Shown in pieces: positions 27,580 to 36,691 of a DNA stretch of 64,000 nt. A program made the position numbers and the translations under genes. Positions within the stretch are counted from its first letter, which is position 1. Each line of letters starts with the position of its first letter. Source of the stretch: Terriglobia bacterium (GTDB lineage: Bacteria > Acidobacteriota > Terriglobia > Bryobacterales > UBA6623); contig VXRL01000041.1 in assembly GCA_009838515.1 (NCBI GenBank), forward strand, positions 86,571-150,570, given 5' to 3'. Under the pieces are notes generated by a model. The model had not been told where the DNA came from. It saw only the letters and a list, made by a program, of their open reading frames with translations, and did not search any database.

Positions 27580-28998
27580 ATGAGCAAGAGAAATGGGGAG
27601 TCCTCCGATCCGCTCCGCGCATTGCCCGGAGTGGACCTAGTTCTGCAGTCCCCGGCGGCTGCGCCGTGGCTGGAACGCTTGCCACGCGAGCGCGTGACGG
27701 ATCTCGTGCGGGAGGCGATCGGGGACCTTCGCGAGTCGCTGATCGCGGATGCGTCGCAGACCCCTGAGGATCCGCTACGGGCGGTGGCGGCCAGGGTGGA
27801 CACATTGGTGCAGAGCTTGAGCGACAGCAGCCTGCGGCCGGTCATCAACGCCTCTGGAGTGATCCTGCACACAAATCTCGGGCGAGCTCCGCTCGGTCAG
27901 CCCGCGGTGGAAGCAGTCCGCTCGATAGCGGGCGGATACTGCAACCTCGAATACGATGTCGAACAAGGGCGGCGGGGCCGGCGGGATGTGCATTGCGGTT
28001 CGCTGCTGGAACGGTTGCTCGGCGCCCCGGCGCTGGTTGTCAATAACAACGCCGCCGCGATCTTCCTGGTGCTGCACGAACTGGCCCGCGACGGGGAGGT
28101 GATCGTCTCCCGCGGCGAGCTGGTGGAGATCGGCGACGGCTTCCGCATTCCGGACATTCTGGAGGCTTCGCAGGCGCGGCTCCGAGAGGTCGGTTCCACC
28201 AATCGGACCAATCTCGACGACTATCGCGACGCGCTGGGCGAGCGGACCAGAGCGCTGCTGCGCATCCATCCGAGCAACTTCAAGCAAGTGGGCTTTACCG
28301 GGCGCCCGGCAATCGAGCAACTAGTCGCCCTCGCCAAGTCCGCGTCCCTGCCGCTGATCGAGGACCTGGGCAGCGGCTGCCTCACGGACCATCTCGCGGA
28401 GGGCATCGAGGGCGAGCCGCCCGTAGCCCGGAGCATCAAGGCCGGCGTGAGCTTGGTGACGTTCTCCGGGGACAAGCTCCTCGGCGGGCCCCAAGCCGGC
28501 ATCATCGCCGGCGACGCCGGCCTCGTGGCGCGGGTACGGCGGAACCCGCTGTTCCGGGCGCTCCGCGTGGGCAAGCTCACTGTCGCTGCTCTCGAAGCCA
28601 CGCTGCGCTCGTACGTGGCGGGCCGTGAAGACGAGATTCCGGCCCTGAGGCTGATGCGGGCGCCGGCAAACGTGCTTAGGTCGCGGGCGCACAGGCTGGC
28701 GCAGCGGCTCGCGGAGCATGGAATATCCGGGTGCAGCGTGGTCGATGGGGAATCCCTGCTGGGCGGCGGGTCCACGCCGATGCAGAGGGTGCCGTCGCCT
28801 CTGGTGGCCGTCGAGGGGCGACCCGGACAGACTGCGGCGCACCTAGAGAGCGGCTTGCGCTCCCATGACCCTGCTGTCGTGGCGCGCATCGAGAAGAACC
28901 GCGTCCTGCTCGACTTGCGAACAGTGCCGGAGGCACAAGAGGACGAGTTGGTCGCGGCAGTGATCCACGCGACGCGTCCGCGTCAGACGGGAGCATGA
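27580..28998 (+). CDS. selA: L-seryl-tRNA(Sec) selenium transferase SelA
   Basis: 472 residues, close to E. coli SelA (463). N-terminal family blocks RALPGVDLVLQS and RPVINASGVILHTNLGRAPLG are followed by a PLP lysine, Lys299, in TFSGDKLLGGPQAG. It converts Ser-tRNA(Sec) to Sec-tRNA(Sec) using selenophosphate, so the organism can make selenocysteine. Its stop is one base from the GTG of yjbQ, and the operon continues into a selenoprotein. selB, selD and tRNA-Sec lie elsewhere. A hairpin precedes the start. Confidence 0.97.
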   Translation: MSKRNGESSDPLRALPGVDLVLQSPAAAPWLERLPRERVTDLVREAIGDLRESLIADASQTPEDPLRAVAARVDTLVQSLSDSSLRPVINASGVILHTNLGRAPLGQPAVEAVRSIAGGYCNLEYDVEQGRRGRRDVHCGSLLERLLGAPALVVNNNAAAIFLVLHELARDGEVIVSRGELVEIGDGFRIPDILEASQARLREVGSTNRTNLDDYRDALGERTRALLRIHPSNFKQVGFTGRPAIEQLVALAKSASLPLIEDLGSGCLTDHLAEGIEGEPPVARSIKAGVSLVTFSGDKLLGGPQAGIIAGDAGLVARVRRNPLFRALRVGKLTVAALEATLRSYVAGREDEIPALRLMRAPANVLRSRAHRLAQRLAEHGISGCSVVDGESLLGGGSTPMQRVPSPLVAVEGRPGQTAAHLESGLRSHDPAVVARIEKNRVLLDLRTVPEAQEDELVAAVIHATRPRQTGA

Positions 28999-28999
28999 C

Positions 29000-29407
29000 G
29001 TGAAATTCGTTGTTCACACGAAGGGCTTCACCGATATAGTCGACATCTCGCAGCAGGTGCGTAGCGGCGTAGCCGCCAGCGGCGTCACGGAAGGCGTGGC
29101 GCACGTGTTCGTGCAGGGCTCGACGGCCGCGCTGTCCACGATCGAGTTCGAGCCGGGAGCTGTGCGGGACCTCAAGGAGGCCTTGGAACGGGTTGCCCCA
29201 ATGGACGCGCGCTACCACCACAACGAGGCTTGGGGCGATGGCAACGGCTACGCGCACCTGCGTGCGGCGCTGATGAAGCCGTCGCTGTCAGTGCCGATCG
29301 AAGGCGGCCAGTTGCAACTGGGTACGTGGCAGCAGGTGATTCTGCTAGACTTTGATAATAGAAGTCGCAAGCGCTTCGTCTACCTGCAGGTAACCACAAG
29401 TGTTTAA
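29000..29407 (+). CDS. YjbQ/UPF0047 family protein
   Basis: 135 residues from GTG 29000, one base after the selA stop. Contains the family core HVFVQGSTAALSTIE, YHHNEAWGDGNGYAHLRAAL and GTWQQVILLDFDNRSRKRFV. UPF0047/YjbQ proteins are small, trimeric and of uncertain function; a weak thiamin-phosphate synthase activity has been reported for some members. Its place between selA and a selenoprotein suggests nothing definite beyond co-transcription. Its last 8 bases overlap the next gene. Confidence 0.9.
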   Translation: MKFVVHTKGFTDIVDISQQVRSGVAASGVTEGVAHVFVQGSTAALSTIEFEPGAVRDLKEALERVAPMDARYHHNEAWGDGNGYAHLRAALMKPSLSVPIEGGQLQLGTWQQVILLDFDNRSRKRFVYLQVTTSV

Positions 29408-30692
29408 TCGTTTTTCCGGTTCTCTCCTGTCCCTGCGCACGCCCCGGGCGGGGCTGTTCTTTGGAGCGGCCCTGCTCAGCTCTGCAATTGGTTTGCAACA
29501 AAAGGCCTTGTTCGCGAAGGATGCGGTGACGTGGATCGAAAGCTACGACGAAGCGATCGAGGTGGCTCGCGAAACAGGCAAGCCGATCTTCCTCGAGTTT
29601 CGGTGCGCCCCTTGAAGGGCCGGCCGAGCATTTGACGCACAGGTGGTGCTGACCGAGGAAAACACGAAGAGGGGAAAGCTGCTGCAGCAATACGTGACCG
29701 CTCGCATCACGCGGATGGACCGGATCAATATCGGGCTGTTCGATTACGACCGCTACAACACGCTGTACTTTTTCTTGCTGAACGCGGACGAGCAGATCTA
29801 CCTGCGCTACGGCGGGCGGGACGTGCGCTCGGCAACCACCTACCTCAACCTGGAGAGCTTGGAACTGGCTCTTGAGCAAGGGCTGGAACTGCACAAGCAG
29901 TACCGTGCCGGCAAGCTCGCGAGGCGGACCGCGCCCCCGCCGAAATATCCCCGTGACATCCCCGCGCTCGTCGAGCGGACGGTCAGTCGCGGGCGGTGCG
30001 TGGAGTGTCACCTAATCGGTGACCTCGAGAACGTTCAGCGCGAGCGAGAGGGCACCCTCGACAAGCTCAGGGACCTCCACCGGGCACCGGACATCCGCAA
30101 GCTAGGAATCGAACTCGATGTGCCCAAGGGCTTGAAGATCGCTAGCGCAGCAGGGGCTGCCGCCGACGCAGGCGTGCGCCCAGGTGACGTGATCCACAAG
30201 CTCAACGGTGTCGACGTGTGGACGTTTGGCGACTTCCAGTGGGAATACGGAAGAGTGCATCACTCTGCAACCGAAATCGCGATTGCGGTCGAGCGCCATG
30301 GCTCCTCACTGGACCTGAATGTCCAACTGCCGCGATTCTGGTGGCACACGGACCTGACCTATCGGAATCTCTCAGTAGACCCGCGCGTCTACTTTCGGTC
30401 CGAGCCGTTGGCCCGTGAGGAGAAGCGCACGCTGGGGCTGGACGACGAGGGCTTTGCCAGCCGCGTGGTTTCGATCGATTCCTTGTCGGACATCTTGGAA
30501 AGCCACCAGCTCCAGATAGGCGACGTCATCTATGGCGTGGATGGCGAGACTCGGGACGAGGTCGCCAACACAGCGGAGCTCCACATCAAGTTGCGCAGGC
30601 AGGCGGGGTCAGAGCTTTCACTGCAGGTGCTACGCAGCGGAGAGCGCATCGAAATGCCGCTCAAGACAACGAGGATGAGTTTCAGGAAATGA
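29400..30692 (+). CDS. Thioredoxin-fold/PDZ selenoprotein with Cys-Ala-Pro-Sec motif and a CxxCH haem motif
   Basis: 430 residues if TGA at 29613-29615 is read as Sec72. The frame is continuous across it: FLEFRCAP-U-RAGRAFDAQVVL. A GTG start at 29400 overlaps the yjbQ stop by 8 bases and leads into a signal or anchor segment (GLFFGAALLSSAIGL). Residues about 45-170 form a thioredoxin-like domain with C69-x-x-U72, a redox-type site. CVECH at 200-204 is a c-type haem motif. Two PDZ domains follow (about 245-310 and 340-425). NCBI, as I recall, uses the name Trx7/PDZ domain-containing (seleno)protein for such proteins. Next to selA, this is a well-supported selenoprotein, probably a periplasmic redox protein. 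A plain stop would leave a useless 71-residue fragment. Confidence 0.88.
29616..29649 (+). promoter_or_regulatory. Candidate bacterial SECIS element for Sec72
   Basis: Following TGA 29613-29615, the stem GCAC (29637-29640) pairs with GTGC (29646-29649) around loop AGGTG, with GGT at 29642-29644. An alternative, AGCA (29627-29630) with TGCT (29647-29650), encloses a larger loop. GGT lies 26 bases after the TGA, inside the range I recall for bacterial SECIS loops (about 16-37). The loop AGGTG resembles the AGGTCG loop of the other putative selenoprotein. The stem is short, so confidence in the exact pairing is moderate. Confidence 0.5.
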
Positions 30693-31234
30693 CGTTCGGA
30701 TTTCGCGTCGCCGTCGCGGCCATGTTCACTGCAAGCCTGTGGGCCGGGAGCTGGTCCGCCCCTGCGGAGGCTACCGATGCGGCCGGAAACGCCCTCGTGA
30801 CGTGTCGCGCCAAGCTGAATGGCGATCACTTGGTGGTGGAGGTCCGCGCCACTCTAGGCTGGCACGTGTATGCCATGGACAATCAGCGGCGCGCCAAGGA
30901 GGCCTTGGCCGGCAGGATGTCGCTGGGTGTCGAGCAGGACACCGAGGTGGACGTGTACGGGGGCTTGAAAGTCGTTGGCGACTGGTATCAAACCAAGCCC
31001 GAAGATTTCTCCCAACCCGAGCTGCGCTGGTACTCCTACGGGTTCGAAGGCACGTCGACGCTGGCGGCCAAGGTCGAGCGCACGACGGGCGACTCCGCCG
31101 ACGTGACCGTCCGGGCACAAGCTTGCGACAGCGCCAACTGCGTCGCCGTCGAGGCAGAGTTGAGCGTGCCGCTGGCAGACAGCACGGAGCAGCCCTTCAG
31201 CACGGACGGCCTAGTGCCGGTCCGCTCCTCGTAG
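30689..31234 (+). CDS. Exported DsbD N-terminal-like (nDsbD) domain protein
   Basis: 181 residues; its ATG overlaps the selenoprotein stop as ATGA. Signal peptide FRVAVAAMFTASLWAGSWSA precedes a beta-sandwich resembling the periplasmic alpha domain of the thiol reductase DsbD: a GWHVYAMDN block, and a C-x4-C pair in QACDSANC analogous to the nDsbD active cysteines. No membrane domain follows, so it is a stand-alone module. By position it could exchange electrons with the CxxU selenoprotein, but this is inference from the operon only. Confidence 0.75.
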   Translation: MTFGFRVAVAAMFTASLWAGSWSAPAEATDAAGNALVTCRAKLNGDHLVVEVRATLGWHVYAMDNQRRAKEALAGRMSLGVEQDTEVDVYGGLKVVGDWYQTKPEDFSQPELRWYSYGFEGTSTLAAKVERTTGDSADVTVRAQACDSANCVAVEAELSVPLADSTEQPFSTDGLVPVRSS

Positions 31235-31236
31235 CT

Positions 31237-32358
31237 CTACCATTCCGGCGGCGGTTCGTGCGCCACGTCTTTGAGCGGTAAGTCGATCGACCTCCTCAGG
31301 CGAAACGAGCGGTACGCAGCCTGCACGATCTCAACCGCGCTGAATCCGTCTCCCCCGCCGGCTACTGGGGGCCCGCCCGTCGAGACAGTGCGCAAGAAGC
31401 TGCGGAACTGCTCTTCAAACGTGTTTCGGCGGGGCGGCCAGAGGTCTACCCACCCAGCGTCGAAGCCGCCCCACCACTTTGCGGGCCTGGTCCAAGCCAG
31501 CATCTCCGGCGGCAGGACCGATTCGGGCGCTTCGTCGAGATAGACCGAGACAGGTGCCGATTGAAACGGGCCGGTGACGAATGCCGAGCAGCCCAGCGAG
31601 GCCTTCGTGCCGTACAGCATGAGCGGGGAAGTGAATGCCCGCGAGAACCGATGCCAGCCGAGCGATCCGATTGCGCCGGATTTCATTCTGAGGTTGAGCG
31701 CGACGCTGTCGTCGAGGTGGTGGCTGTCCAGCACAGACGCCATTTCGCACGAGACGCTGCTGAAGTCACCCAGCAGGTCCCGCATCTGGTCCAAGCGGTG
31801 TTGCCCGAGATCGATCAGGGTGAAGCCGCCCCCTTGCTTGGAGTCGAAGCGATAGTTCCGATTGCCCCCAGGAACCGCTTCCACGGGTTCAGAGACGGTG
31901 CCACTGAAAGCCCGCACCTCGCCGAGGACGCCGTGGCGGAGCAATTGCTTGACGCAAAGCTGCTCAGCGCTGAAGCGGTGGTGAAAGCCCACTTGGAGCA
32001 CGCGCTCGGCCCGCTCGGCGGCCTTGCGAATCGCGCTGGCATCTTCCAGCGTCAGAGCCAGAGGCTTTTCGCATAGCACGTGGCGGCCCAATGCGAACGC
32101 GAGCTCCGCCTGCTCGCGGTGGAAGGAGTTGGGGGACGCGATCAGGACAGCGCCGACGCCGTCAGCGGCTACCGCCTCTTCGAACGTCTGCGCCACGTGA
32201 GGGATTTCAAAGGCGTCTGCGGCGGCTCGGGCGGCATCGCCCCCCGGGTCGTACACGCTCAGCACCCTCCCACCGATGGCCCGCAAGGCGGGTAGGTGGC
32301 GAGCCGTGACCACGGCTCCGGCGCCGAGCACCGCAAACGCGGGCGACTTTGCTTCCAT
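31237..32358 (-). CDS. Gfo/Idh/MocA-family NAD(P)-dependent oxidoreductase
   Basis: 373 residues from ATG 32358, chosen because FAVLGAGAVVTARHLPALRAIGG (Rossmann fold) begins right after it. The EKPLALTLEDASAIRK block and a GGGFTLIDLGQHRLDQM segment match the family's catalytic region. Members oxidise or epimerise sugars and related polyols, and substrate cannot be assigned. It is convergent with the nDsbD gene two bases away and divergent from the kinase at 32493, so it stands alone. No signal peptide. Confidence 0.9.
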   Translation of the reverse strand: MEAKSPAFAVLGAGAVVTARHLPALRAIGGRVLSVYDPGGDAARAAADAFEIPHVAQTFEEAVAADGVGAVLIASPNSFHREQAELAFALGRHVLCEKPLALTLEDASAIRKAAERAERVLQVGFHHRFSAEQLCVKQLLRHGVLGEVRAFSGTVSEPVEAVPGGNRNYRFDSKQGGGFTLIDLGQHRLDQMRDLLGDFSSVSCEMASVLDSHHLDDSVALNLRMKSGAIGSLGWHRFSRAFTSPLMLYGTKASLGCSAFVTGPFQSAPVSVYLDEAPESVLPPEMLAWTRPAKWWGGFDAGWVDLWPPRRNTFEEQFRSFLRTVSTGGPPVAGGGDGFSAVEIVQAAYRSFRLRRSIDLPLKDVAHEPPPEW

Positions 32359-32492
32359 CCAGGCGTGCCCTCCGGGAATTCCGATTATCCCAACCAAGCC
32401 CCTGCCTGGCCGCCTCTCGGGTTGGGACACGCAACCGCTCGGACGGGTAAGCGCCTTGCGGTAGACTCGAATCTTGCGCCGCCTGGCCGCCG

Positions 32493-33098
32493 GTGCGGTT
32501 CCCTCGCATTACCGTGCACAAGTACGTCGTTATCGGCCCGCAGGCATCGGGGAAGTCCACGCAGAGCCGAATGCTGGCGACGCACTTCGATTTCGCCCAC
32601 ATCTCGATCGGCGAAATCGTTCGCTGGCACCTCGAGCACCGCACCAAGCTAGCGGCGACCATCCGTCAGATCCTGGACAGCGGCAACCTGATACCGGATG
32701 AGATTGTCATGGACCTTGTCCGGCGCCGGCTGCACCAGCACGACTGGAACTACGGCTTCGTGCTGGACAGCTTCCCGCGCAACAAGGCCCATGCGGAGTT
32801 CCTGCGGCAGAACTGGGACATCGACCGAGTGGTCTACTTGGACGCTCCCGACGAGGCCGTGTTCAAGCGCGTTATGGCGCGCGGCAAGGAGGGCTGGGGA
32901 TCGGGCTATACCAAGCGGGCCGACACCGATCCGCAAGTGCTACGCCGCCGCATAGCCAACTACCATCGGCGCACGAAGCCTATCTTGCAGATTTACAAGG
33001 ACTTGGGGACACTCATCCAAGTGGACGCCACAAAGTCGATCTCGGGCGTGTTCTCCCGCATCACACGCTCGCTCAGCCTCACGGCCGGCAGCGTTTGA
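32493..33098 (+). CDS. Adenylate kinase-like nucleoside monophosphate kinase
   Basis: 201 residues from GTG 32493 (GTG 32514 is an alternative). P-loop GPQASGKST at about 15-23, then HISIGEIVRWHLEHRTK, LIPDEIVMDLVRRRL, and GFVLDSFPRNKAHAEFL in place of the usual DGFPRT. It lacks a cysteine-zinc LID. It is probably cytoplasmic and interconverts ATP+NMP with ADP+NDP, though the GFVLDSFPR variation leaves the nucleotide specificity open. Not part of a visible operon. Confidence 0.85.
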   Translation: MRFPRITVHKYVVIGPQASGKSTQSRMLATHFDFAHISIGEIVRWHLEHRTKLAATIRQILDSGNLIPDEIVMDLVRRRLHQHDWNYGFVLDSFPRNKAHAEFLRQNWDIDRVVYLDAPDEAVFKRVMARGKEGWGSGYTKRADTDPQVLRRRIANYHRRTKPILQIYKDLGTLIQVDATKSISGVFSRITRSLSLTAGSV

Positions 33099-33132
33099 CC
33101 GTGCGGGCCGCGCCTCTGCCCGGGAACTCTCC

Positions 33133-34572
33133 CTAGAGTTCCTTCGACTTCGACCACTCGTACTCGACGCCCCCGTCTACGTTGTGCAGGCGGAAGGCGA
33201 TGGTCGAGGCGCTCGTCGACTTGGTCGCAGACACCGAAACGAAGCCGCCTAACACCCGGTGGAAGCGGTGATACGCCTCGTCCTCGCCGGGCGACCCGCC
33301 CGCGTGCTCGTCGGTGGCCGGACCGCTGGAGAATTCCTGAACGCCCGTGGCGGGATGCACGGAATGGTACTGCCAGTGGCGGTCTCCGCAGACGATGAAG
33401 AAATCGTCCGGCAGGTTCGCGGCGACCCAAGCCCTGAACTCGTCGCCCTCGTGCTGGAAGGCCTTGTTGGCGTGGTTGTCGGCCTTGTTCGAGCGATCCG
33501 GGCCGACGATCGGCGTCGGGCTGACCAGCACTTTCCAGTCCGCATCGCTAGCCAGCAGCGTCTCCATCAGCCAGCTCTTCTGCTCGCGGCCCCAAATGCT
33601 CTTGTCCGGGCCGTCGGGCATGTCGTTCGGAGACCGGAAGTCACGCCCTTCGACGATCCAAACCTGCAGCCCCTTGCCCCAGCGGAACGTTCGATACGGC
33701 AGCTCGCTCATCGGCACTTGCTCGGCGTAAACCTGCAGGCCCTGCTCCCAGCTGAAGGTCCCCATGTACTCCCGTGACATGCCGGGCCAGTTGTCGTTGT
33801 GGTACGAATCGTGGTCGTCCTTTTCCCAGTATCCAGGCACGCTGAGATGGAACTTGACTAGGGAAGGGAAGCTGTACATGCGGTGCCAGTGGAACCGAGC
33901 TAGACCTATGGAAGTCACGAGTGGCGCGTCGCTGTCGTAGTAGACCGTGTCGCCGGTTGGGACGATAAAGTTGGGGGTCAGATCCAGCATCGACTTGTAG
34001 ATCTTGAACCCGTCTTCGGCATCATGATCCCGGTTTGCCTGGCCGGTTACTGCGGTGAACGCTACGTCGGCGTAGAGGTTCGGAGCAGGTGCCGTCTCGA
34101 AGCGGCCATAGAGCGGCTTGTGCACCACGGTTCCGTCGATATTGCTGGTTTCGGTCTCGAAGTAATAGACTGTTGAATGCTTTAGATCGTTTAATCGAAG
34201 GTGATGAGTGAAGTCGCTTTCCGCGCCGACTTCAGACCAGTCTGTTTCGACGGGATCGAAAAAATTCACGTTGTCGGCGTAGCGGACACGCACCTTGCCC
34301 GGGGCGCCGGGTACCGACCCCTGCAGATCGCGGGGATCGAGCTGTACGATCTCCTCGCCAGCCTCGGTCTTCTCCGGACGTCCCCGTATGAATGTGCCGT
34401 CGGACGTTCGCTCGGCGGACTCGGTGACGCGGGTCCAGATGACTGCCGAGTCGTGGGTCACCTCGCCGACCTTGACCCCGGTGGCTTGGCGTGACTCGTC
34501 CAAGTGACTGACGCCAGGGCCACAGGCCCCCAGCATCAAGACACAAGCCGCCGAGACGATTCTGCTCCGCAT
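33133..34572 (-). CDS. PhoD-like alkaline phosphatase/phosphodiesterase, lipoprotein
   Basis: 479 residues. Lipobox in LMLGACGPG after a hydrophobic leader. PhoD-fold features: N-terminal beta domain (VGEVTHDSAVIWTRV), metal motifs TGDTVYYDSDA, KDDHDSY and GDRHWQYHS with a downstream His cluster. Such enzymes release phosphate from phosphodiesters in the periplasm. It starts 11 bases after the coiled-coil gene's stop on the same strand direction and may be co-transcribed with it. Phosphate-box control is not visible. Confidence 0.9.
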   Translation of the reverse strand: MRSRIVSAACVLMLGACGPGVSHLDESRQATGVKVGEVTHDSAVIWTRVTESAERTSDGTFIRGRPEKTEAGEEIVQLDPRDLQGSVPGAPGKVRVRYADNVNFFDPVETDWSEVGAESDFTHHLRLNDLKHSTVYYFETETSNIDGTVVHKPLYGRFETAPAPNLYADVAFTAVTGQANRDHDAEDGFKIYKSMLDLTPNFIVPTGDTVYYDSDAPLVTSIGLARFHWHRMYSFPSLVKFHLSVPGYWEKDDHDSYHNDNWPGMSREYMGTFSWEQGLQVYAEQVPMSELPYRTFRWGKGLQVWIVEGRDFRSPNDMPDGPDKSIWGREQKSWLMETLLASDADWKVLVSPTPIVGPDRSNKADNHANKAFQHEGDEFRAWVAANLPDDFFIVCGDRHWQYHSVHPATGVQEFSSGPATDEHAGGSPGEDEAYHRFHRVLGGFVSVSATKSTSASTIAFRLHNVDGGVEYEWSKSKEL

Positions 34573-34583
34573 GGTCCTGTATT

Positions 34584-34949
34584 CTAGCGATTCCGCGTGG
34601 CGCGCAGCCGAGCGACCTGCCGTTCGAGCGACACGATGCGCTCGAGCAGCGCTCGGCTGCCGATGTCGCCGCAGTCGCAGTCCGTGGGCCGCGTCTCCAA
34701 CCGGATCACCCTCACTTCCAAGCGGTCAAGCTTGGCTTCGGATTCCAACGTGAACCTGTCCTTTTCCTGCTCGCGGCTGTGACCCTCCTCGTGAGTCGCG
34801 AAGCGATCCTCGATGGCGGCGAGGCGGTCTTCGATAGCGGCCAGCCTATCGTCAAGCGTCGCCCGGACCGGAATCCGGCCCTGGGCGGGCAGCGAGCTCG
34901 CCAGGGCCAAGCTTGCAAGGATCGTCAGCGCGAGAATCTTGAACGGCAT
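34584..34949 (-). CDS. Small exported coiled-coil protein of unknown function
   Basis: About 121 residues from ATG 34949, chosen because MPFKILALTILASLALASSLPAQG is a good signal peptide. The body is a coiled coil with heptad repeats LAAIEDRLAAIEDRF and a C-terminal segment LDRLEVRVIRLETRPTDCDCGD with three close cysteine-like positions (DCDCG). The product resembles small SlyX/YbgF-like exported helical proteins but I cannot name a family. Upstream of the PhoD gene with an 11-base gap. Confidence 0.7.
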   Translation of the reverse strand: MPFKILALTILASLALASSLPAQGRIPVRATLDDRLAAIEDRLAAIEDRFATHEEGHSREQEKDRFTLESEAKLDRLEVRVIRLETRPTDCDCGDIGSRALLERIVSLERQVARLRATRNR

Positions 34950-35090
34950 GCGAATGCTCCAACGTGAGTGTCGCATAGCGCGCGGGCACGCGTGCGGTGT
35001 TCGGACAACCCCGACAGAAGCTGCTCGCGCTCCCGCCCACGCGCATCGACCTGCTCAGCCCGCCGATCACACTGGCGGTCTGTCCGAGAG

Positions 35091-36146
35091 CTACTGGATG
35101 CTCAGCATGCGGTCGATCGCCAACTGGGCTTTGCGGGCCGTCTCTGCTTCGACGGTGACCTCGATCTGGTCCCGCTCCAAGGAGTCGAGCAGCTTCTCCA
35201 GTGTGTTCATCTTCATGTACTCACACACTGCATCGGCACTGACGGGGTGGAAGATCTTGCCGGGGATCTGGCGCCGCAGGCGGTACACCATGCCCATCTC
35301 GGTGCCAACGATGAACTCATTGGCTTGGGACTGCTCGGCATGGCGGATCATTCCTTCCGTGGAGAGGAAGAACGCCTTCTGATAGGGGGAGTTGCCCTGC
35401 ATGACTCTCGACATGCAGTGCGACGCGCAGCCGCACTCCGGATGGATCAGCAAATCCGCCTCGGGGTGGCGCTCGAAAGCCTCTTCGAGGGCGGTCTCGC
35501 CGATCTTGGCATGCACGTGGCAGCAGCCGTCGTACAGATCGACCAACGAGGGGTCGACGACGTTGCTCTGGGCAATCGAGACAGAGCCGAGGAACTTGTC
35601 GGGCAAGAACAGAATCCTGCGGCCCGGATTCTGGCCCGCGGCGTGATCCAGCACTTGGGCCGCGTTGCGCGAAGTGCAGATGTAGTCACTAAGCGCCTTG
35701 GTCGCGGCGTCGGTGTTGACGTAGGAAATCACGATGCCATCCGCGAACTTCTGCTTCCAAGCCTGAACGCGAGCATGGTCGATCGACTCCACCAGCGAGC
35801 AGCCGGGCTTGTCAGGCATGTAGACCTTCGATCGCTCGCCGACGATCGTCTTGGCGGTCTCGCCCATGAACCAGACCCCGCAGAAATCCACGCGCGGCGA
35901 GGTTTGTGCGGCCACGTAGCGACTCAGCCCCAGCGAGTCGCCGACCTCAGCCGCGACCTCCTGCAGCTCGGGGAACTGGTAGTTGTGGGCGACGATCAGC
36001 GACTGCTTGCTCTCGGCCAACTCGCTGATCTGTCGCGCCGCGGACACCAGGCTGGCGGTGTATTCCCGCGTATAGCGCCCTGGGTAAAGATCGCCCGCAA
36101 AGCGGTTAAACGCGTCGTACCACTGGCTGTAGGGCAGGCGTTCCAT
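35091..36146 (-). CDS. nadA: Quinolinate synthase NadA
   Basis: 351 residues. Family blocks VAHNYQFPELQEVA and GDSLGLSRYVA; [4Fe-4S] cysteines in DFCGVWFMGETAK, YICTSRNAA and HPECGC. Quinolinate synthase condenses iminoaspartate with dihydroxyacetone phosphate in NAD synthesis, and needs its iron-sulfur cluster. It is followed upstream in transcription by an A-type Fe-S carrier (15 bases away), which may supply the cluster. nadB and nadC are not in the window. Confidence 0.97.
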   Translation of the reverse strand: MERLPYSQWYDAFNRFAGDLYPGRYTREYTASLVSAARQISELAESKQSLIVAHNYQFPELQEVAAEVGDSLGLSRYVAAQTSPRVDFCGVWFMGETAKTIVGERSKVYMPDKPGCSLVESIDHARVQAWKQKFADGIVISYVNTDAATKALSDYICTSRNAAQVLDHAAGQNPGRRILFLPDKFLGSVSIAQSNVVDPSLVDLYDGCCHVHAKIGETALEEAFERHPEADLLIHPECGCASHCMSRVMQGNSPYQKAFFLSTEGMIRHAEQSQANEFIVGTEMGMVYRLRRQIPGKIFHPVSADAVCEYMKMNTLEKLLDSLERDQIEVTVEAETARKAQLAIDRMLSIQ

Positions 36147-36161
36147 GGGCGAGTCTCTGCT

Positions 36162-36482
36162 TCAGACCTGGAAGGACTTTCCGCAGCCACAACTTTTGTC
36201 GGCGTTCGGGTTCTTGAACAGGAAGCGTTGTTCCAGCACTGTCTCGACGTAGTCGAGTGTCATTCCGTCGAGGTATTGGAAGCTCTTAGGGTCTACGCAC
36301 AGCCGGACGTCATCGACATCAAACACTGTGTCGGTAGGCCGCGCCGAGCGCTCGAACTTGAACTTGTACTGCAAGCCCGAGCAGCCGCCACCGATGACCC
36401 CGAGGCGTAGCAGCCCGCCTGGATTGTCCGTATCCAGCATCCCGCGGATCTTCCGCGTTGCGTTGGGCGTGACTTCGATCAT
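36162..36482 (-). CDS. A-type iron-sulfur carrier (IscA/ErpA/HesB family)
   Basis: 106 residues. The three conserved cysteines appear in CSGLQYKF and the C-terminal SCGCGKSF. Family members hold or transfer Fe-S clusters to apoproteins. It is transcribed just ahead of nadA (15-base gap), an Fe-S enzyme, so client supply is a reasonable guess. Upstream it is divergent from moaA, another Fe-S enzyme. The symbol iscA/erpA is not resolved. Confidence 0.92.
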   Translation of the reverse strand: MIEVTPNATRKIRGMLDTDNPGGLLRLGVIGGGCSGLQYKFKFERSARPTDTVFDVDDVRLCVDPKSFQYLDGMTLDYVETVLEQRFLFKNPNADKSCGCGKSFQV

Positions 36483-36691
36483 CGCGCCCTTTCATGATAC
36501 CCGCCTTGCCGGGGACGCAAGAATCGCGACCTGGGCTGCACCTTGCCAGAGCACGGGATACATGGGGTGCGAGCGCCGTTCGGGTCCGCTCCCGAGGGCG
36601 GTCGATGGCAGCGCTGCTAGCCCCGTTTCGCCCGCCGGCCCGAGCCTCGCGCTCGAGGCTGCCGGTACAATGGCAGTACCGAATCCCGCGC

